A stretch of DNA of 64,000 nucleotides from an uncultured Oscillibacter sp. (GCA_910584995.1 CAJUDW010000009.1:32136-96135); one strand, 5' to 3'. Counted from the first letter of the stretch, positions 54,741-63,470 are shown. The notes: generated from the sequence alone by a model not told the origin. Numbers and translations are program-made.

Positions 54741-56363
54741 TTAACCCCCTGCCGGTACCGCGCCGTCCATGCCGTTTCCGTTCTGGAGGGGCACCAGGAT
54801 CTGCTCCCCCTCCTCCAGGCCGGAGGTAACCTCCACATACTCACCGTCGCTGCTGCCCAGGTTAACAGGCCGTTCCTCCGCCTTGGAGGCGTCGGCCACC
54901 GCGCCCTCCGGCGTCAGGGCCCCTGCCTGGGGCACCAGCACCGTATCCCCCCGGGCCACCGCCGCCGCCGGGACGGAGAGGGCATTTTCCGTCCGCTGGA
55001 CCACAATGTCGGCGGACACGTTCATCCCCGGGTTCAGGCCGCCGTAGTCCTTGAGAAGAATAGTAGCGGGATAGGTGGTAAAGCCGTTGTTGGTAGTACC
55101 GTTGATGCTGACCCGATCCACGGTGCCCAGGAAAACCTGGCCTGACAGGGCGTCGGCGGTGATCTCCACCTCCTGGCCGGGCTGGATCTGGTTCAAATCC
55201 AGTTCGCTGATGTTCATCTCCAGCTTCAGGCAGCTCATGTCGTAGATAACCGCCAAAGCGCCGGACTCGATGTTGTTCACATTGTCCCCGGCCTTCACGT
55301 TCTTCTCAATGACGGTGCCGGAAATGGGGGCGGTGATGGTGTAATTCTCCAAAGCGTCTTCGGCCCGCTGGAGGGCCAGCCGGGCGTTTTCCACCGCGAT
55401 GGACAGATCCTCCAAATTGCTCTGGGCGGAGGCCCCTCCCAGCACCGCCAGGGCGCTGCCGGCGGATACCCGGCTGCCGGCGGTGACAGGGACGCCGGTG
55501 ACCTCGCCGCTGGTCTGGGCCACCACGGTCTGGCGCAGGTTCTCTTCAAAATTCCCGCTGCCGGCGCAGGCGGCATCCCCTATCTCGGCGGTGGCGGCGT
55601 TGGCGGAGGTGAGGGCGCCGGGATTGTCCACCCGGATCTTCACCTGCCGCACCAGGGCCCCGCCCTCCCCCACCAGTTCGGCGGAGGAGACGGACACCAC
55701 CGTGCCGGCAAGGGTCTCCAGCGTACCGGCAATGGTCACCCGGGCCGTCTGGCCCGGTGCAATCCCGGCGGCATCGGCGGCGTGGAAGGGCAGCGTCACC
55801 GCCAGGGTGGAGGTGTCGGCTACCTCGGCCACGGGGGTGCCGGGGGACACCAGATCCCCTTTCTGCACCAGCACCTGCTGGACAACGCCGGGGACGGAGG
55901 CCTGGACGGTAAGATTGGCCGCCAGGTCATCATAGTTCTTCTGGGCCTGCCGCAGGGAAAGCTGGGCCTGCTGGATGCCCATCTCTGCGTCCTTGGCGTC
56001 CAGGCGGTACAGCAGCTGCCCCTTCTCCACCTGGTCGCCCACCTCAAAGGGGGCCTCCAGGATCTCGCCGGTAACGAGGGTTTTCAAATGGTAGGAGTCG
56101 ATGGGGGTAACGGTGCCCGTACCGGAGACAACCGCCGTCAGGTCCCGGCGCTGGACGGTATCCGCCGTATACATCCCCGCCGTATTTACGCCCTGGCCGC
56201 CGGAGGGATGCAGAAAAATCAGGTACGCAGCAATTAGCATGGCGGCAAGGATCGCCAGCCGCACCCATTTCTTCCGCTTTCCCGGCAGCTTTAGCTTGAA
56301 CGAAGGGAACCGCTTCTTTGCCGCCTGCGGCGTTTCCTGTGTAACTTCCTGCATTGTTTCCAT
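54741..56363 (-). CDS. HlyD/MacA-type membrane adaptor protein
   Basis: 540 residues. The start METMQEV (ATG 56363) is chosen over an ATG two codons upstream because of better spacing from AAGGAG. A cytoplasmic basic stretch, one membrane helix (about 34-52), then a barrel-sandwich, coiled-coil and beta-barrel adaptor (VVSGTGTVTPIDSYHLKTLVTGEI; DGDQVEKGQLLYRLD-like; PISGTVIEKNVKAGDNV). In Gram-positive bacteria such proteins assist ABC export of peptides. It is the first gene of the three-gene exporter operon. Confidence 0.9.
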   Translation of the reverse strand: METMQEVTQETPQAAKKRFPSFKLKLPGKRKKWVRLAILAAMLIAAYLIFLHPSGGQGVNTAGMYTADTVQRRDLTAVVSGTGTVTPIDSYHLKTLVTGEILEAPFEVGDQVEKGQLLYRLDAKDAEMGIQQAQLSLRQAQKNYDDLAANLTVQASVPGVVQQVLVQKGDLVSPGTPVAEVADTSTLAVTLPFHAADAAGIAPGQTARVTIAGTLETLAGTVVSVSSAELVGEGGALVRQVKIRVDNPGALTSANAATAEIGDAACAGSGNFEENLRQTVVAQTSGEVTGVPVTAGSRVSAGSALAVLGGASAQSNLEDLSIAVENARLALQRAEDALENYTITAPISGTVIEKNVKAGDNVNNIESGALAVIYDMSCLKLEMNISELDLNQIQPGQEVEITADALSGQVFLGTVDRVSINGTTNNGFTTYPATILLKDYGGLNPGMNVSADIVVQRTENALSVPAAAVARGDTVLVPQAGALTPEGAVADASKAEERPVNLGSSDGEYVEVTSGLEEGEQILVPLQNGNGMDGAVPAGG

Positions 56364-56417
56364 GGTCATTCTCCTTATGTCCTGTTTTCCAAAGTCCTAT
56401 TTTATAATAGGTGCGCC

Positions 56418-56434
56418 CTCCCGCATTGCGGGAG
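56418..56434. repeat. 17-base palindrome upstream of the exporter operon
   Basis: Eight-base arms CTCCCGCA/TGCGGGAG around one base, about 50 bases before the adaptor start codon. It could be an operator or a small leader hairpin. Confidence 0.5.
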
Positions 56435-56957
56435 CAGCCTCCTATTCTACCTGCATGTCTTATACGGTGCGGAGGGAGGAATTTCCTCAAAAACCGGAAG
56501 ATTTTTTTAAGCGCCGTCTGTCCAGGCCCGGCCGGCTTCCGGTACACTGATAATAACAGGAAAATCTGACAGGTTTCAAAAGAAATCCTTACAATTTTCT
56601 TAAGAACCTGTATTTATCGGCAAGGGATACAGGATGGAGGAGGAATTTTGCCCTCCTCCAAAGGCAAAAAACCGGAAATACGGAATGTATCTCAAGATCC
56701 TTTAACGGGGTAGGGCCGTAAAAGGCCCGTTCAACGCCTGTGAATACAGGCTCTAAGATTTCCCTGTGGCTTCCCGGACAATTCCGATGGCCGCTCCCCC
56801 TGCCTTCCCTGCCGGTATACACCCTCCAGCCGGTGGAATGTCAAGGGAAATTTGGAAAAATCCTATTTTTTTGCCGGGGGACACCTGTTTTCCGGGCAGC
56901 CCTCCCCTCCGGGAACCGTCACCCTGTACCACTGTTCTAATGTATTAGCTGTGTAGT

Positions 56958-56986
56958 ACAATAGCACAATTCTGCGGGGGTGTCAA
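56958..56986 (-). promoter_or_regulatory. Promoter, probably of the exporter operon
   Basis: Minus strand TTGACA (56986-56981), 17-base spacer, TATTGT (56963-56958). Downstream of the -10, about 56959-56934, is an imperfect dyad (GTACTA ... TTAGAAC), the kind of site bound by GntR/YtrA-type regulators of ABC transporters. No such regulator gene is nearby. Confidence 0.7.
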
Positions 56987-57027
56987 GAAAAAATTTCATC
57001 CGGAAGAAAGGAATTACACCCCCAAAC

Positions 57028-57065
57028 GGAGGCGGCAGGAACGGCCGGGTGTTCCTGCCGCCTCC
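57028..57065 (-). terminator. Terminator-like hairpin after the MFS gene
   Basis: Perfect 15-base arms (57028-57042, 57051-57065) with an eight-base loop. The T run on the minus strand is weak (GTTTGG). Confidence 0.7.
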
Positions 57066-57079
57066 CGGACGCTTTTCCG

Positions 57080-58315
57080 TTATGACAGCGCCCGGAATAC
57101 CTTGCGGGAATAGATCGCCGCTGCCGCGGCGGCTCCAGCCGCCCCCAGCAGCACAGCCCAGGGCGGGCAGCCCTCAAACAGCGCCCCATAGACGGCCTGT
57201 CCCAGAGGCGACGCGCAGTTGGACACCGCCATAATAAAGGCCATCACCTTCCCCAGCAGTTCCGGTGGCGTCTGCCCCTGGACGGCGGCGCTCAGCCGCA
57301 CAACCAGCATGGTGGACAGGATCATGACAGCAAAACCCATGGCTGTCACTGTCCAGTAGCCCGCCGCAAGCGGAACCTCAGGCAGCAGGGCCGCCCCCAT
57401 CCACGCCGCCGTCAGGCTGGCGGCCAGCAGCAGCCAACTCCCCTGCCGGAGCCGCAGGCGCTCCCCCATGCAAGCTGTCAGAAGGCCACCTGCCAGCCCT
57501 CCCAGCCCCATGGCCCCCTGGGTGAGGCCTAAGCGGCGGTCGCTCATGCCCAGTACCTGGACCACCGCCACAGGGATACCCACCACCAGGGCGGCAGACA
57601 GGACCAGGTTGAAGAGGGCCAGCACCAGCATGACAGACAGGAACACCGGCTTCTCCCACCGGACATACCGCCAGCTCTCCCGGAGGTCCCGCTCCACGAC
57701 GGCCAGGACGCCCCCCTCCGCCGGACGGGGCCGGTGGGGGATGCGGAGAAAGAGTTCCATAACGGCGGAGAGGAAGAAGCAGCCAATGCTGACCCACAGG
57801 ATGGGCCGGAGGCCGAAGGCCCCGAACAGCACGCCCCCAATCACCGGCCCCAGCAGGCCGGACAGGGTGCCCACCATGTTGATGACCGCGTTGGCGCGGG
57901 TCAGCTGATCCAGACCCGCCAAAAGCGGGATGCTGGCCTGCACCGCCGGCTGGTAGGTGCCCGCAATGCCATAAAGCAGCATCAGGCAGGCAATCATCAA
58001 CGGCACCAGCGGCAGCTGCCCCAGCAGCAGGGTAAAGGCCAGTATCAGGCCCGCCGTGGAAAAATCCAGTGCCACCATCATATCCCGCTTGTTCACCCGG
58101 TCTGCCACCACGCCCCCGATGGGCGAACACAGCACGGCAGGAATGAACGCCGCCGCTCCCACCGCCCCCAGCAGGGCGGCGGATCCGGTCTGCCGCAGCA
58201 GGTACAGTGGCAGGGCAAACCGGAGAATAGCGTTGCCGAACAGGGATATCACCTGCCCAATCACCACCAGGGTAAAGTCCCGGGTGAAAAGCCGCGTTCC
58301 CTTTGTTTCCATCAT
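57080..58315 (-). CDS. MFS transporter (drug-efflux type)
   Basis: 411 residues with 12 membrane helices. Start MMETKG at 58315 fits AGGGG five bases upstream. The loop between helices 2 and 3 reads GGVVADRVNKRDMM, the MFS signature; helices 10-12 follow the usual pattern. A bacterial macrolide/multidrug exporter of the MFS_3 type is likely. It is controlled by the TetR protein encoded just upstream, through the operator at 58343-58367. Confidence 0.9.
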   Translation of the reverse strand: MMETKGTRLFTRDFTLVVIGQVISLFGNAILRFALPLYLLRQTGSAALLGAVGAAAFIPAVLCSPIGGVVADRVNKRDMMVALDFSTAGLILAFTLLLGQLPLVPLMIACLMLLYGIAGTYQPAVQASIPLLAGLDQLTRANAVINMVGTLSGLLGPVIGGVLFGAFGLRPILWVSIGCFFLSAVMELFLRIPHRPRPAEGGVLAVVERDLRESWRYVRWEKPVFLSVMLVLALFNLVLSAALVVGIPVAVVQVLGMSDRRLGLTQGAMGLGGLAGGLLTACMGERLRLRQGSWLLLAASLTAAWMGAALLPEVPLAAGYWTVTAMGFAVMILSTMLVVRLSAAVQGQTPPELLGKVMAFIMAVSNCASPLGQAVYGALFEGCPPWAVLLGAAGAAAAAAIYSRKVFRALS

Positions 58316-58342
58316 CTTTCCCCTTTCTGTAATCCACAATTG

Positions 58343-58367
58343 ATATAAACCGACCGTCGGTTTATAT
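58343..58367 (-). promoter_or_regulatory. TetR operator in front of the MFS gene
   Basis: A perfect 25-base palindrome centred on 58355, with core AAACCGAC-C-GTCGGTTT. The same core occurs at 59118-59134 before the regulator gene. It overlaps the probable MFS promoter region. Confidence 0.85.
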
Positions 58368-58421
58368 TACTCCCAAAAGGAACCGCCCGCAGGCGGCAGT
58401 TCCTTTTCCAGGCATATGCCC

Positions 58422-59096
58422 TCAGGTATCCCCTTCCCTGTCCCAGGGCGCGTGGCGGGACATTTCCGCATACCGCACCAGGTTCTCCACAATCTCCCCG
58501 TCCAGCAGATCGGAGATGCCAAACTGGATGAACAGGCGGTTATACACATCGCACCGGGCCTGGATCTCCTCCGGCGGCGACGGCTGGACAACGGGGTTGA
58601 TCCAGATATCCGACAGCAGGATCATGGCCTCCGCCAGTTCCTTGGGATGATCCGTGCGAATCGAGCCGTCGGCCACTCCCTGGCGGATAATGGGCTCCAC
58701 AAATTCCGGGACGACCTCCGTAAAAATGCTCTGCATCTCAGCCGCCAAAAACTTGGCGTTATCCAGCAGGTAGGGCATCATGCTGAACATTTTGGCCTGC
58801 CGCTCCGGATGCATGGAGACCTTGAAAATCTTCCGCAGCTTATCCAGGCCATTCAGGCTGCTGTCGTCCCGGACCTTGGCCAGGATCATGGCGTTCCGCT
58901 GCCCGATCCGGTCGCAGACAGAGTAAAAGATATCCTCCTTGGAGGTAAAATGGTGGTAGATGGCCCCTTTGGAAAGGCCTGTCTCCTGGATAATGTCCTG
59001 GAGGGAGGTTTTGTCATACCCTTTCTCAATAAACATCCGCTCTGCCATGTCCAGGATTTTCCCCACCGTCTCCTCCGGGTATTTGTTCCGCGCCAC
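58422..59096 (-). CDS. TetR/AcrR family regulator
   Basis: 224 residues from GTG 59096 (MARNKYPEE), placed nine bases after GGGAGG. Helix-turn-helix in TSLQDIIQETGLSKGAIYHHFTSKEDI (about residues 30-56) is classical TetR; the remainder is the helical ligand domain. It probably represses both itself and the MFS pump, as each has the same operator. The frame is open to 59120 but without a better start. Confidence 0.93.
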   Translation of the reverse strand: MARNKYPEETVGKILDMAERMFIEKGYDKTSLQDIIQETGLSKGAIYHHFTSKEDIFYSVCDRIGQRNAMILAKVRDDSSLNGLDKLRKIFKVSMHPERQAKMFSMMPYLLDNAKFLAAEMQSIFTEVVPEFVEPIIRQGVADGSIRTDHPKELAEAMILLSDIWINPVVQPSPPEEIQARCDVYNRLFIQFGISDLLDGEIVENLVRYAEMSRHAPWDREGDT

Positions 59097-59117
59097 AAAA
59101 GCCCCCCTCCCTTTAAT

Positions 59118-59134
59118 CAAACCGACGGTCTGTC
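59118..59134 (-). promoter_or_regulatory. TetR auto-operator
   Basis: AAACCGAC-G-GTCTGTCT, matching six of eight bases in the second arm of the MFS operator. It lies between -10 and ribosome-binding site of the regulator, a place suited to autorepression. Confidence 0.7.
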
Positions 59135-59137
59135 TGT

Positions 59138-59166
59138 ATTATACTGCCTGCCTCCTCCCCTGTCAA
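59138..59166 (-). promoter_or_regulatory. Promoter of the TetR gene
   Basis: Perfect TTGACA (59166-59161), 17-base spacer and perfect TATAAT (59143-59138) on the minus strand; start near 59131, inside the operator. Confidence 0.92.
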
Positions 59167-59332
59167 GGAAAACCTGCCGGGCGCTTTCCCGCAGGCGCAG
59201 GGACAAAGGCCGCCGCATAGGATAGGGCGTATCCGGAAAGCGCCGGATGCCCCATAGCCCAGCCGTTGAAAACACTGATCCTGATGGGTTTCAATTCTGC
59301 TGGCTATATCTGAAAGAAATGAGGGAGCCGCT

Positions 59333-59671
59333 TTGCGTATCAACGAAACTTATGAGCATACGCCCATCCAGCCCTATCAGCCGGAGGAACCGGCAAGTGG
59401 CTGTAACAAGGTCGGTACACATGCCGTAGACATTGCCGCCAGCCTGTCCCTGAGCCCCACGGCCGCCATGGGGACCCCCACGGTGGCCTGCCAGGGGAAC
59501 CCGTCCGTCACCTGCGTCACGGATCCGGACGGCACCTGCTGCACCCTGACCTTCACCCAGCAGGTGTGCGTCTCCGTGCCCATCCGCTACGGCGTCACCA
59601 TGACCACCGGGGAGCCCTGCATCGCCTGCTCCGACAGCGAGTGCGGGTGCGGATGCAGCTGCGGCTGCTGA
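59333..59671 (+). CDS. Cys-rich small protein of unknown function
   Basis: 112 residues from TTG 59333, five bases after GAGGGAG. No signal peptide. Middle part is beta-rich with Thr/Ser/Val (VDIAASLSLSPTAA; LTFTQQVCVSVPIRYGV), and the C-terminus ends CGCGCSCGC; eleven Cys in all. Composition is reminiscent of spore-coat or surface-crust proteins of Clostridia, which are cross-linked by Cys, but I recognise no named family. Monocistronic, with a strong terminator. Confidence 0.65.
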   Translation: MRINETYEHTPIQPYQPEEPASGCNKVGTHAVDIAASLSLSPTAAMGTPTVACQGNPSVTCVTDPDGTCCTLTFTQQVCVSVPIRYGVTMTTGEPCIACSDSECGCGCSCGC

Positions 59672-59690
59672 GCCTGCCAAAACAGGGCGG

Positions 59691-59724
59691 AAACGGGACA
59701 GGAGGATGCCTCCTGTCCCGTTTT
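59691..59724 (+). terminator. Terminator after the Cys-rich gene
   Basis: Perfect 15-base arms (59691-59705, 59709-59723), ATG loop, T run at the 3' side. Confidence 0.88.
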
Positions 59725-59735
59725 CCAATTCCCCG

Positions 59736-59764
59736 TTGAAAAAAATCCGTCTATGGGGTATACT
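59736..59764 (+). promoter_or_regulatory. Promoter of the aminotransferase operon
   Basis: TTGAAA (59736-59741), 17-base spacer, TATACT (59759-59764), directly after the terminator and about 40 bases before the ATG. Confidence 0.8.
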
Positions 59765-59802
59765 GCTTTCCAAGGAAATCTCTTTCGGAAAGGACGGATG
59801 GT

Positions 59803-61077
59803 ATGAAAACCTACCTTCAGATGACCCAGGAGGAGCGGGCCGCAGAACTGGGCCGGCTCCGGCAGGAATTCGAGGCTTTGAAAACCAGGGGGCTGGACCT
59901 GAACATGGCCCGGGGCAAACCCGGGAAGGCCCAGCTGGATCTGGTGAGCGATATCTTCCATCTGATGCAGAATCCTGCGGATTACGTATCCGGCGGCCTG
60001 GACGTGCGCAACTACGGTGAGATCGCCGGCCTCCCCGCCGCCAGGGCCCTGTTTGCGGATATCCTGGGCTGCAAGCCCTCCCAGGTGTTCGCAGGCGGCA
60101 ACTCCAGCCTCCAGCTGATGTACGACACCGTGTGCAAGGCCTATACCCACGGCCTGCTCCACAGCCCCCGCCCCTGGTGCCGGGAAGAGCAGGTGAAATG
60201 GCTTTGCCCCGCCCCGGGCTATGACCGGCATTTCCGGGTTACGGAGTCCTTCGGTTTTCAGCTCCTCACCATCCCTATGACCGGCACCGGGCCGGATATG
60301 GATGCCGTGGAAGAGGCCGTGAAGGATCCGGCGGTGAAGGGCATCTGGTGCGTGCCCAAATACTCCAACCCCGACGGCATCATCTACTCCGATGAAACCA
60401 TCCGCCGGATCGCGGCCCTGAAGCCTGCGGCCCCGGACTTCACCGTCATGTGGGACAACGCCTACTGCGTCCACGAGTTCGAGGGGGACTACGTTCCCTT
60501 CCCGGACATCCTCTCCCTCTGCCAAGAGGCCGGAAACCCGGATATGGTGTTCGAGTTTGCCTCCACCTCCAAAATCACCCTGCCCGGCGCAGGCGTCGCC
60601 TGCTTCGCCTGCTCCGAGGCCAACATGGCCCACATGGAAAAACTCCTGACCCCTCAGGTCATCAGCTATGACAAGGTAAACCAGCAGCGCCATGTGCTCT
60701 ATCTCAAAGACAAGGCCCACACCCTGGAACTGATGAAAAAACACGCTGCCGTCATGGGCCCCAAATTCCGGGCCGTGACGGACGCCCTGGACCGGGAGAT
60801 CGCGCCTCTGGGCATCGCCTCCTGGCAGCATCCCAAGGGCGGCTATTTTGTCTCCCTTAACGCCCTGCCGGGAACGGCCAGGCGTACCCTGGCCCTCTGC
60901 AAGGAGGCCGGTGTCACCATGACAGGCGCGGGGGCTACCTTCCCCTACGGGAAGGATCCCCTGGATACCAACATCCGCATCGCCCCCTCCCTGCCGCCGG
61001 TAGAGGAACTGGAGGCGGCTATCGCTGTCTTCTGCGTGTGCCTGCGGCTGGCGGCGCTGGAGAAGCTGGGCGTATGA
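59803..61077 (+). CDS. Class Ic (AspT-like) aminotransferase
   Basis: PLP aminotransferase of 424 residues. MARGKPGKAQLDL near the N-terminus and the PLP Lys in FASTSKITLPGAG (near residue 263) identify the branch that Pfam calls Asp_aminotransf (class Ic aspartate aminotransferase). GGNSSLQLMYD binds the cofactor phosphate and WDNAYCVHEF is the Asp/Tyr site. Probable reaction: aspartate plus 2-oxoglutarate to oxaloacetate plus glutamate. Its stop overlaps the radical SAM start. Confidence 0.9.
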   Translation: MKTYLQMTQEERAAELGRLRQEFEALKTRGLDLNMARGKPGKAQLDLVSDIFHLMQNPADYVSGGLDVRNYGEIAGLPAARALFADILGCKPSQVFAGGNSSLQLMYDTVCKAYTHGLLHSPRPWCREEQVKWLCPAPGYDRHFRVTESFGFQLLTIPMTGTGPDMDAVEEAVKDPAVKGIWCVPKYSNPDGIIYSDETIRRIAALKPAAPDFTVMWDNAYCVHEFEGDYVPFPDILSLCQEAGNPDMVFEFASTSKITLPGAGVACFACSEANMAHMEKLLTPQVISYDKVNQQRHVLYLKDKAHTLELMKKHAAVMGPKFRAVTDALDREIAPLGIASWQHPKGGYFVSLNALPGTARRTLALCKEAGVTMTGAGATFPYGKDPLDTNIRIAPSLPPVEELEAAIAVFCVCLRLAALEKLGV

Positions 61078-61943
61078 GATATTACGGCAGCGTATACCGC
61101 CCGCCCTCCGAGGCCTACAGCCTGATCGTCCAGGTGACTTACGGGTGCAGCCATAACACCTGCGCCTTTTGCAGCATGTATAAGGAAAAGCGCTTCTCTA
61201 TCCGCCCGCTGGAAGAGATCCTGGAGGATTTCCGCATGGCCCGGCAGGCCTACCGCCGGGTAGAAAAGGTCTTCCTGGCGGACGGCGACGCCCTGGTGCG
61301 GAAGGCGGCGGAACTGTACACGATCCTGGACACGGTGCGGGAACTGTTTCCGGAATGCCGCCAGGTGACCAGCTACGCTTCCCCCTCCTCTATCCGGATC
61401 CATACGGAGGAGGAACTGAAAACCCTCCAGGAGAAGGGCCTTACCATGGTCTATATGGGCCTGGAGTCCGGCAGCGATCAGGTCCTGGATCTGATGCGGA
61501 AGGGCCATCCCGCAGCGGAGATCATTGAGATGGGGCAGAAAGTCCGGGCCTGCGGCATCGCCCTCTCCGTCACCGCCATCACAGGCTTGGGGGGGCCGGA
61601 ACTGCTAGAGCGGCACGCGGTGGACACCGCCGCGGCCTTCAATGCCATGAACCCGGAGTATATCGGGATGCTGACGCTGATGGTGGAGCCGGGGACGCCC
61701 CTTTACGACTGGGTGCAGGACGGGGAATTCTGCCTGCTGACCCAGCCCCAGGTACTGGAGGAAACCCGCCTGATGGTAGAGAAGCTGGACAGCCCCGGCA
61801 GCGTCTTCCGGATGAACCATGCCAGCAATTACCTGGTCCTCCGGGGCACGCTGAACCAGGACCGGGAGGCCATGCTGCGGACTATCGACGAGGCGGAGCG
61901 GGATCTCTCCCGCCTGCGGCCCGAGTCCTGGCGGGGACTATAA
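61074..61943 (+). CDS. Radical SAM protein (Elp3/MiaB-like fold)
   Basis: 289 residues. The cluster-binding cysteines read CSHNTCAFC, spacing C-x4-C-x2-C rather than the classical C-x3-C-x2-C; in this subfamily (GCSHNxCxFCxMY) the spacing is normal. Later phrases: VFLADGDALV (SAM contact), MGLESGSDQVLDLMRKG, typical of the Elp3-like radical SAM domain. No auxiliary cluster. Substrate unknown. ATG by four-base overlap with the aminotransferase, so the pair is cotranscribed. Confidence 0.9.
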   Translation: MRYYGSVYRPPSEAYSLIVQVTYGCSHNTCAFCSMYKEKRFSIRPLEEILEDFRMARQAYRRVEKVFLADGDALVRKAAELYTILDTVRELFPECRQVTSYASPSSIRIHTEEELKTLQEKGLTMVYMGLESGSDQVLDLMRKGHPAAEIIEMGQKVRACGIALSVTAITGLGGPELLERHAVDTAAAFNAMNPEYIGMLTLMVEPGTPLYDWVQDGEFCLLTQPQVLEETRLMVEKLDSPGSVFRMNHASNYLVLRGTLNQDREAMLRTIDEAERDLSRLRPESWRGL

Positions 61944-61961
61944 ACAGAGGAGGATAAAGCC

Positions 61962-62408
61962 ATGGTGACAATGGCGCGGCGCATTGAGCAGCTGCGGACG
62001 GAAAAGGGCCTCAGCCGGCCCGCCCTCTCCGCCGCTTTGGGCCTGCCCCGGATGGCGGTGGAGAAATTTGAAACCGGACGGCAGACCCCCACCCAGGATC
62101 AGCAGGAAAAGCTGGCATCGTTTTTCGGCGTCACCCTGCAATACCTGCGGGGTGAATTTCAAGACAAAACGGAGACAGAGACCTGGATGAACGGTTCCCT
62201 CCTGGCGGAGGAGGTCCCCCCTCCCGCCCCAAAGCCGGCGGCAAAGCCTGCCAACCCCGATGGCGGCCCGGTGTTCGACGCCTTCCTCCGCAGCGGGAAA
62301 TTCCAGGAGAGCCTGCGCTCCGCAGTACTGGATGCCCTCCGCTCCCCGGAGGGGCAGAAGATCCTGGCCTCGGCAGTACGCCGGGAGATGGAGCGCCAGG
62401 GGCGGTAA
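61962..62408 (+). CDS. XRE-type helix-turn-helix protein
   Basis: 148 residues. Residues about 5-60 form a Cro/C1-type DNA-binding domain (IEQLRTEKGLSRPALSAALGL, then KFETGRQTPT), as in many Clostridia regulators. A proline-rich linker (about 85-100) leads to a helical C-terminal domain. Cotranscribed with the radical SAM gene (18-base gap). Targets unknown. Confidence 0.85.
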   Translation: MVTMARRIEQLRTEKGLSRPALSAALGLPRMAVEKFETGRQTPTQDQQEKLASFFGVTLQYLRGEFQDKTETETWMNGSLLAEEVPPPAPKPAAKPANPDGGPVFDAFLRSGKFQESLRSAVLDALRSPEGQKILASAVRREMERQGR

Positions 62409-62454
62409 AGCCGCCTCCGGAAAGCGGGGCCGACATTTTTTATCCATACTATAT

Positions 62455-62487
62455 AAGGAGCGGAAGCTGTATGCCTCCGCTCCTTTA
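62455..62487 (+). terminator. Terminator after the HTH gene
   Basis: Ten-base arms AAGGAGCGGA/TCCGCTCCTT with an 11-base loop, followed by TTAT. Confidence 0.75.
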
Positions 62488-62530
62488 TCCTAGGCCCCCC
62501 TCAGGAAATGTCCTCTGGCAGGCCGGAGGA

Positions 62531-63124
62531 TCACATCTGCTTAACGCGCCGCAGAAAGGTCTGGTGGGATATCCCTAATTTCAAGGCGGCTTTCCGGGAG
62601 GAAATCATGCCGTCCTGCCACAAAAGCGCCGTCCTCCTAAAATCCTCCGTCAGGTCCAGCGGCCTGCGGCCAAACCGCACGCCCCGTTCCATGGCCTCCG
62701 CAATCCCCTCCGCCTGCCGCTGGCGGATATTGTCCCGTTCCGTCTGGGCCACGTAGCTGAGAAGCTGTAATACAATATCCGCAATAAGGGTCCCGGTGAG
62801 ATCCCGGCCCTGGCGGGTATCCAGCAGCGGCATGTCCAGCACGACAATGGCCGCCCTGCGCTGTTTGGTCACCATGCCCCACTGCTCCAGGATTTCCGTG
62901 TAATTCCGGCCCAGGCGGTCAATGCTTTTCACCACCAGCACATCCCCCGGCCGCAGCCGCTGGGCAAGCCGCTGGTACAGGGGGCGGCAGAAATCCTTTC
63001 CCGACAGCTTTTCCACGATGATATTCTCCTCTGCCACCCCGAATTTCTGCATAGCGGCAACCTGGCGCGCTTCATTCTGCTCGTGAGTGGAGACCCGCAC
63101 GTATCCGTATACAATCCCTTCCAT
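62531..63124 (-). CDS. Serine recombinase (IS607-type resolvase), intact
   Basis: 197 residues. Catalytic Ser in YVRVSTHEQ (residues about 8-16), arginines in KSIDRLGRNY, and the long E helix with LLSYVAQTERDNIRQRQAEG. A C-terminal helix-turn-helix (SSRKAALKLGISHQTFLRRV) ends the protein. It resembles the broken recombinase at 34615-35219 closely but has no tnpB beside it; it could be a lone IS607-like transposase or a site-specific inversion/resolution enzyme. Confidence 0.9.
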   Translation of the reverse strand: MEGIVYGYVRVSTHEQNEARQVAAMQKFGVAEENIIVEKLSGKDFCRPLYQRLAQRLRPGDVLVVKSIDRLGRNYTEILEQWGMVTKQRRAAIVVLDMPLLDTRQGRDLTGTLIADIVLQLLSYVAQTERDNIRQRQAEGIAEAMERGVRFGRRPLDLTEDFRRTALLWQDGMISSRKAALKLGISHQTFLRRVKQM

Positions 63125-63470
63125 AAATCGCTCCTTTGTCCTTCTTTTGTCCTGTGCGTGTCAAAAGAACCCGCGGAATTCTTTTTATGCCATGTTTGAA
63201 AAATGCCACCCCCGCGCAATAGCAGGAACGCCCCCTGCCCGGCAGCCTGCGGCCACAGGCCGCCGCCTGGCGGTTTGGCGTTTTTCAAAGAAGGCCTTCC
63301 CATACTATAGCGAAAAACGCCGGATTTGGAGCCTGCTTATCTTAAAAAATATCTCCCCTTTGAAAATGATGTACCGATTTGGAAATATCTTATTACTTCG
63401 TCCAGCAAACGGATAATAAGGATTCTATCATGAAATATATAAATCGGTATCTACTGAGGTATCAAATGCC
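63125..63470. other. Gap before the flavodoxin relic
   Basis: No gene. It contains the repeat at 63195-63289 and then turns AT-rich; a weak promoter-like pair (TTGAAA at 63360-63365, AAATAT 17 bases on) points at the flavodoxin relic. Confidence 0.45.
63195..63289. repeat. Long structured inverted repeat, 95 bases
   Basis: Outer arms TTTGAAAAATGCCA (63195-63208) and TGGCGTTTTTCAAA (63276-63289) enclose a GC-rich core with its own short pairings (GCGGCC/GGCCGC). On the minus strand the outer arm ends in TTTTTCAAA. It may be a small RNA, a terminator, or a recombinase site next to the serine recombinase. Confidence 0.55.

Larger units (their letters stand above)
56364..57027. other. Long leader and intergenic region before the exporter operon
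   Basis: No credible gene. On the minus strand it contains the promoter at 56958-56986, implying about 580 untranslated bases, and the near-perfect palindrome CTCCCGCA-T-TGCGGGAG at 56418-56434 close to the adaptor gene, with TATTAT/TATAAA-like boxes next to it that could serve as a second promoter. Confidence 0.5.
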
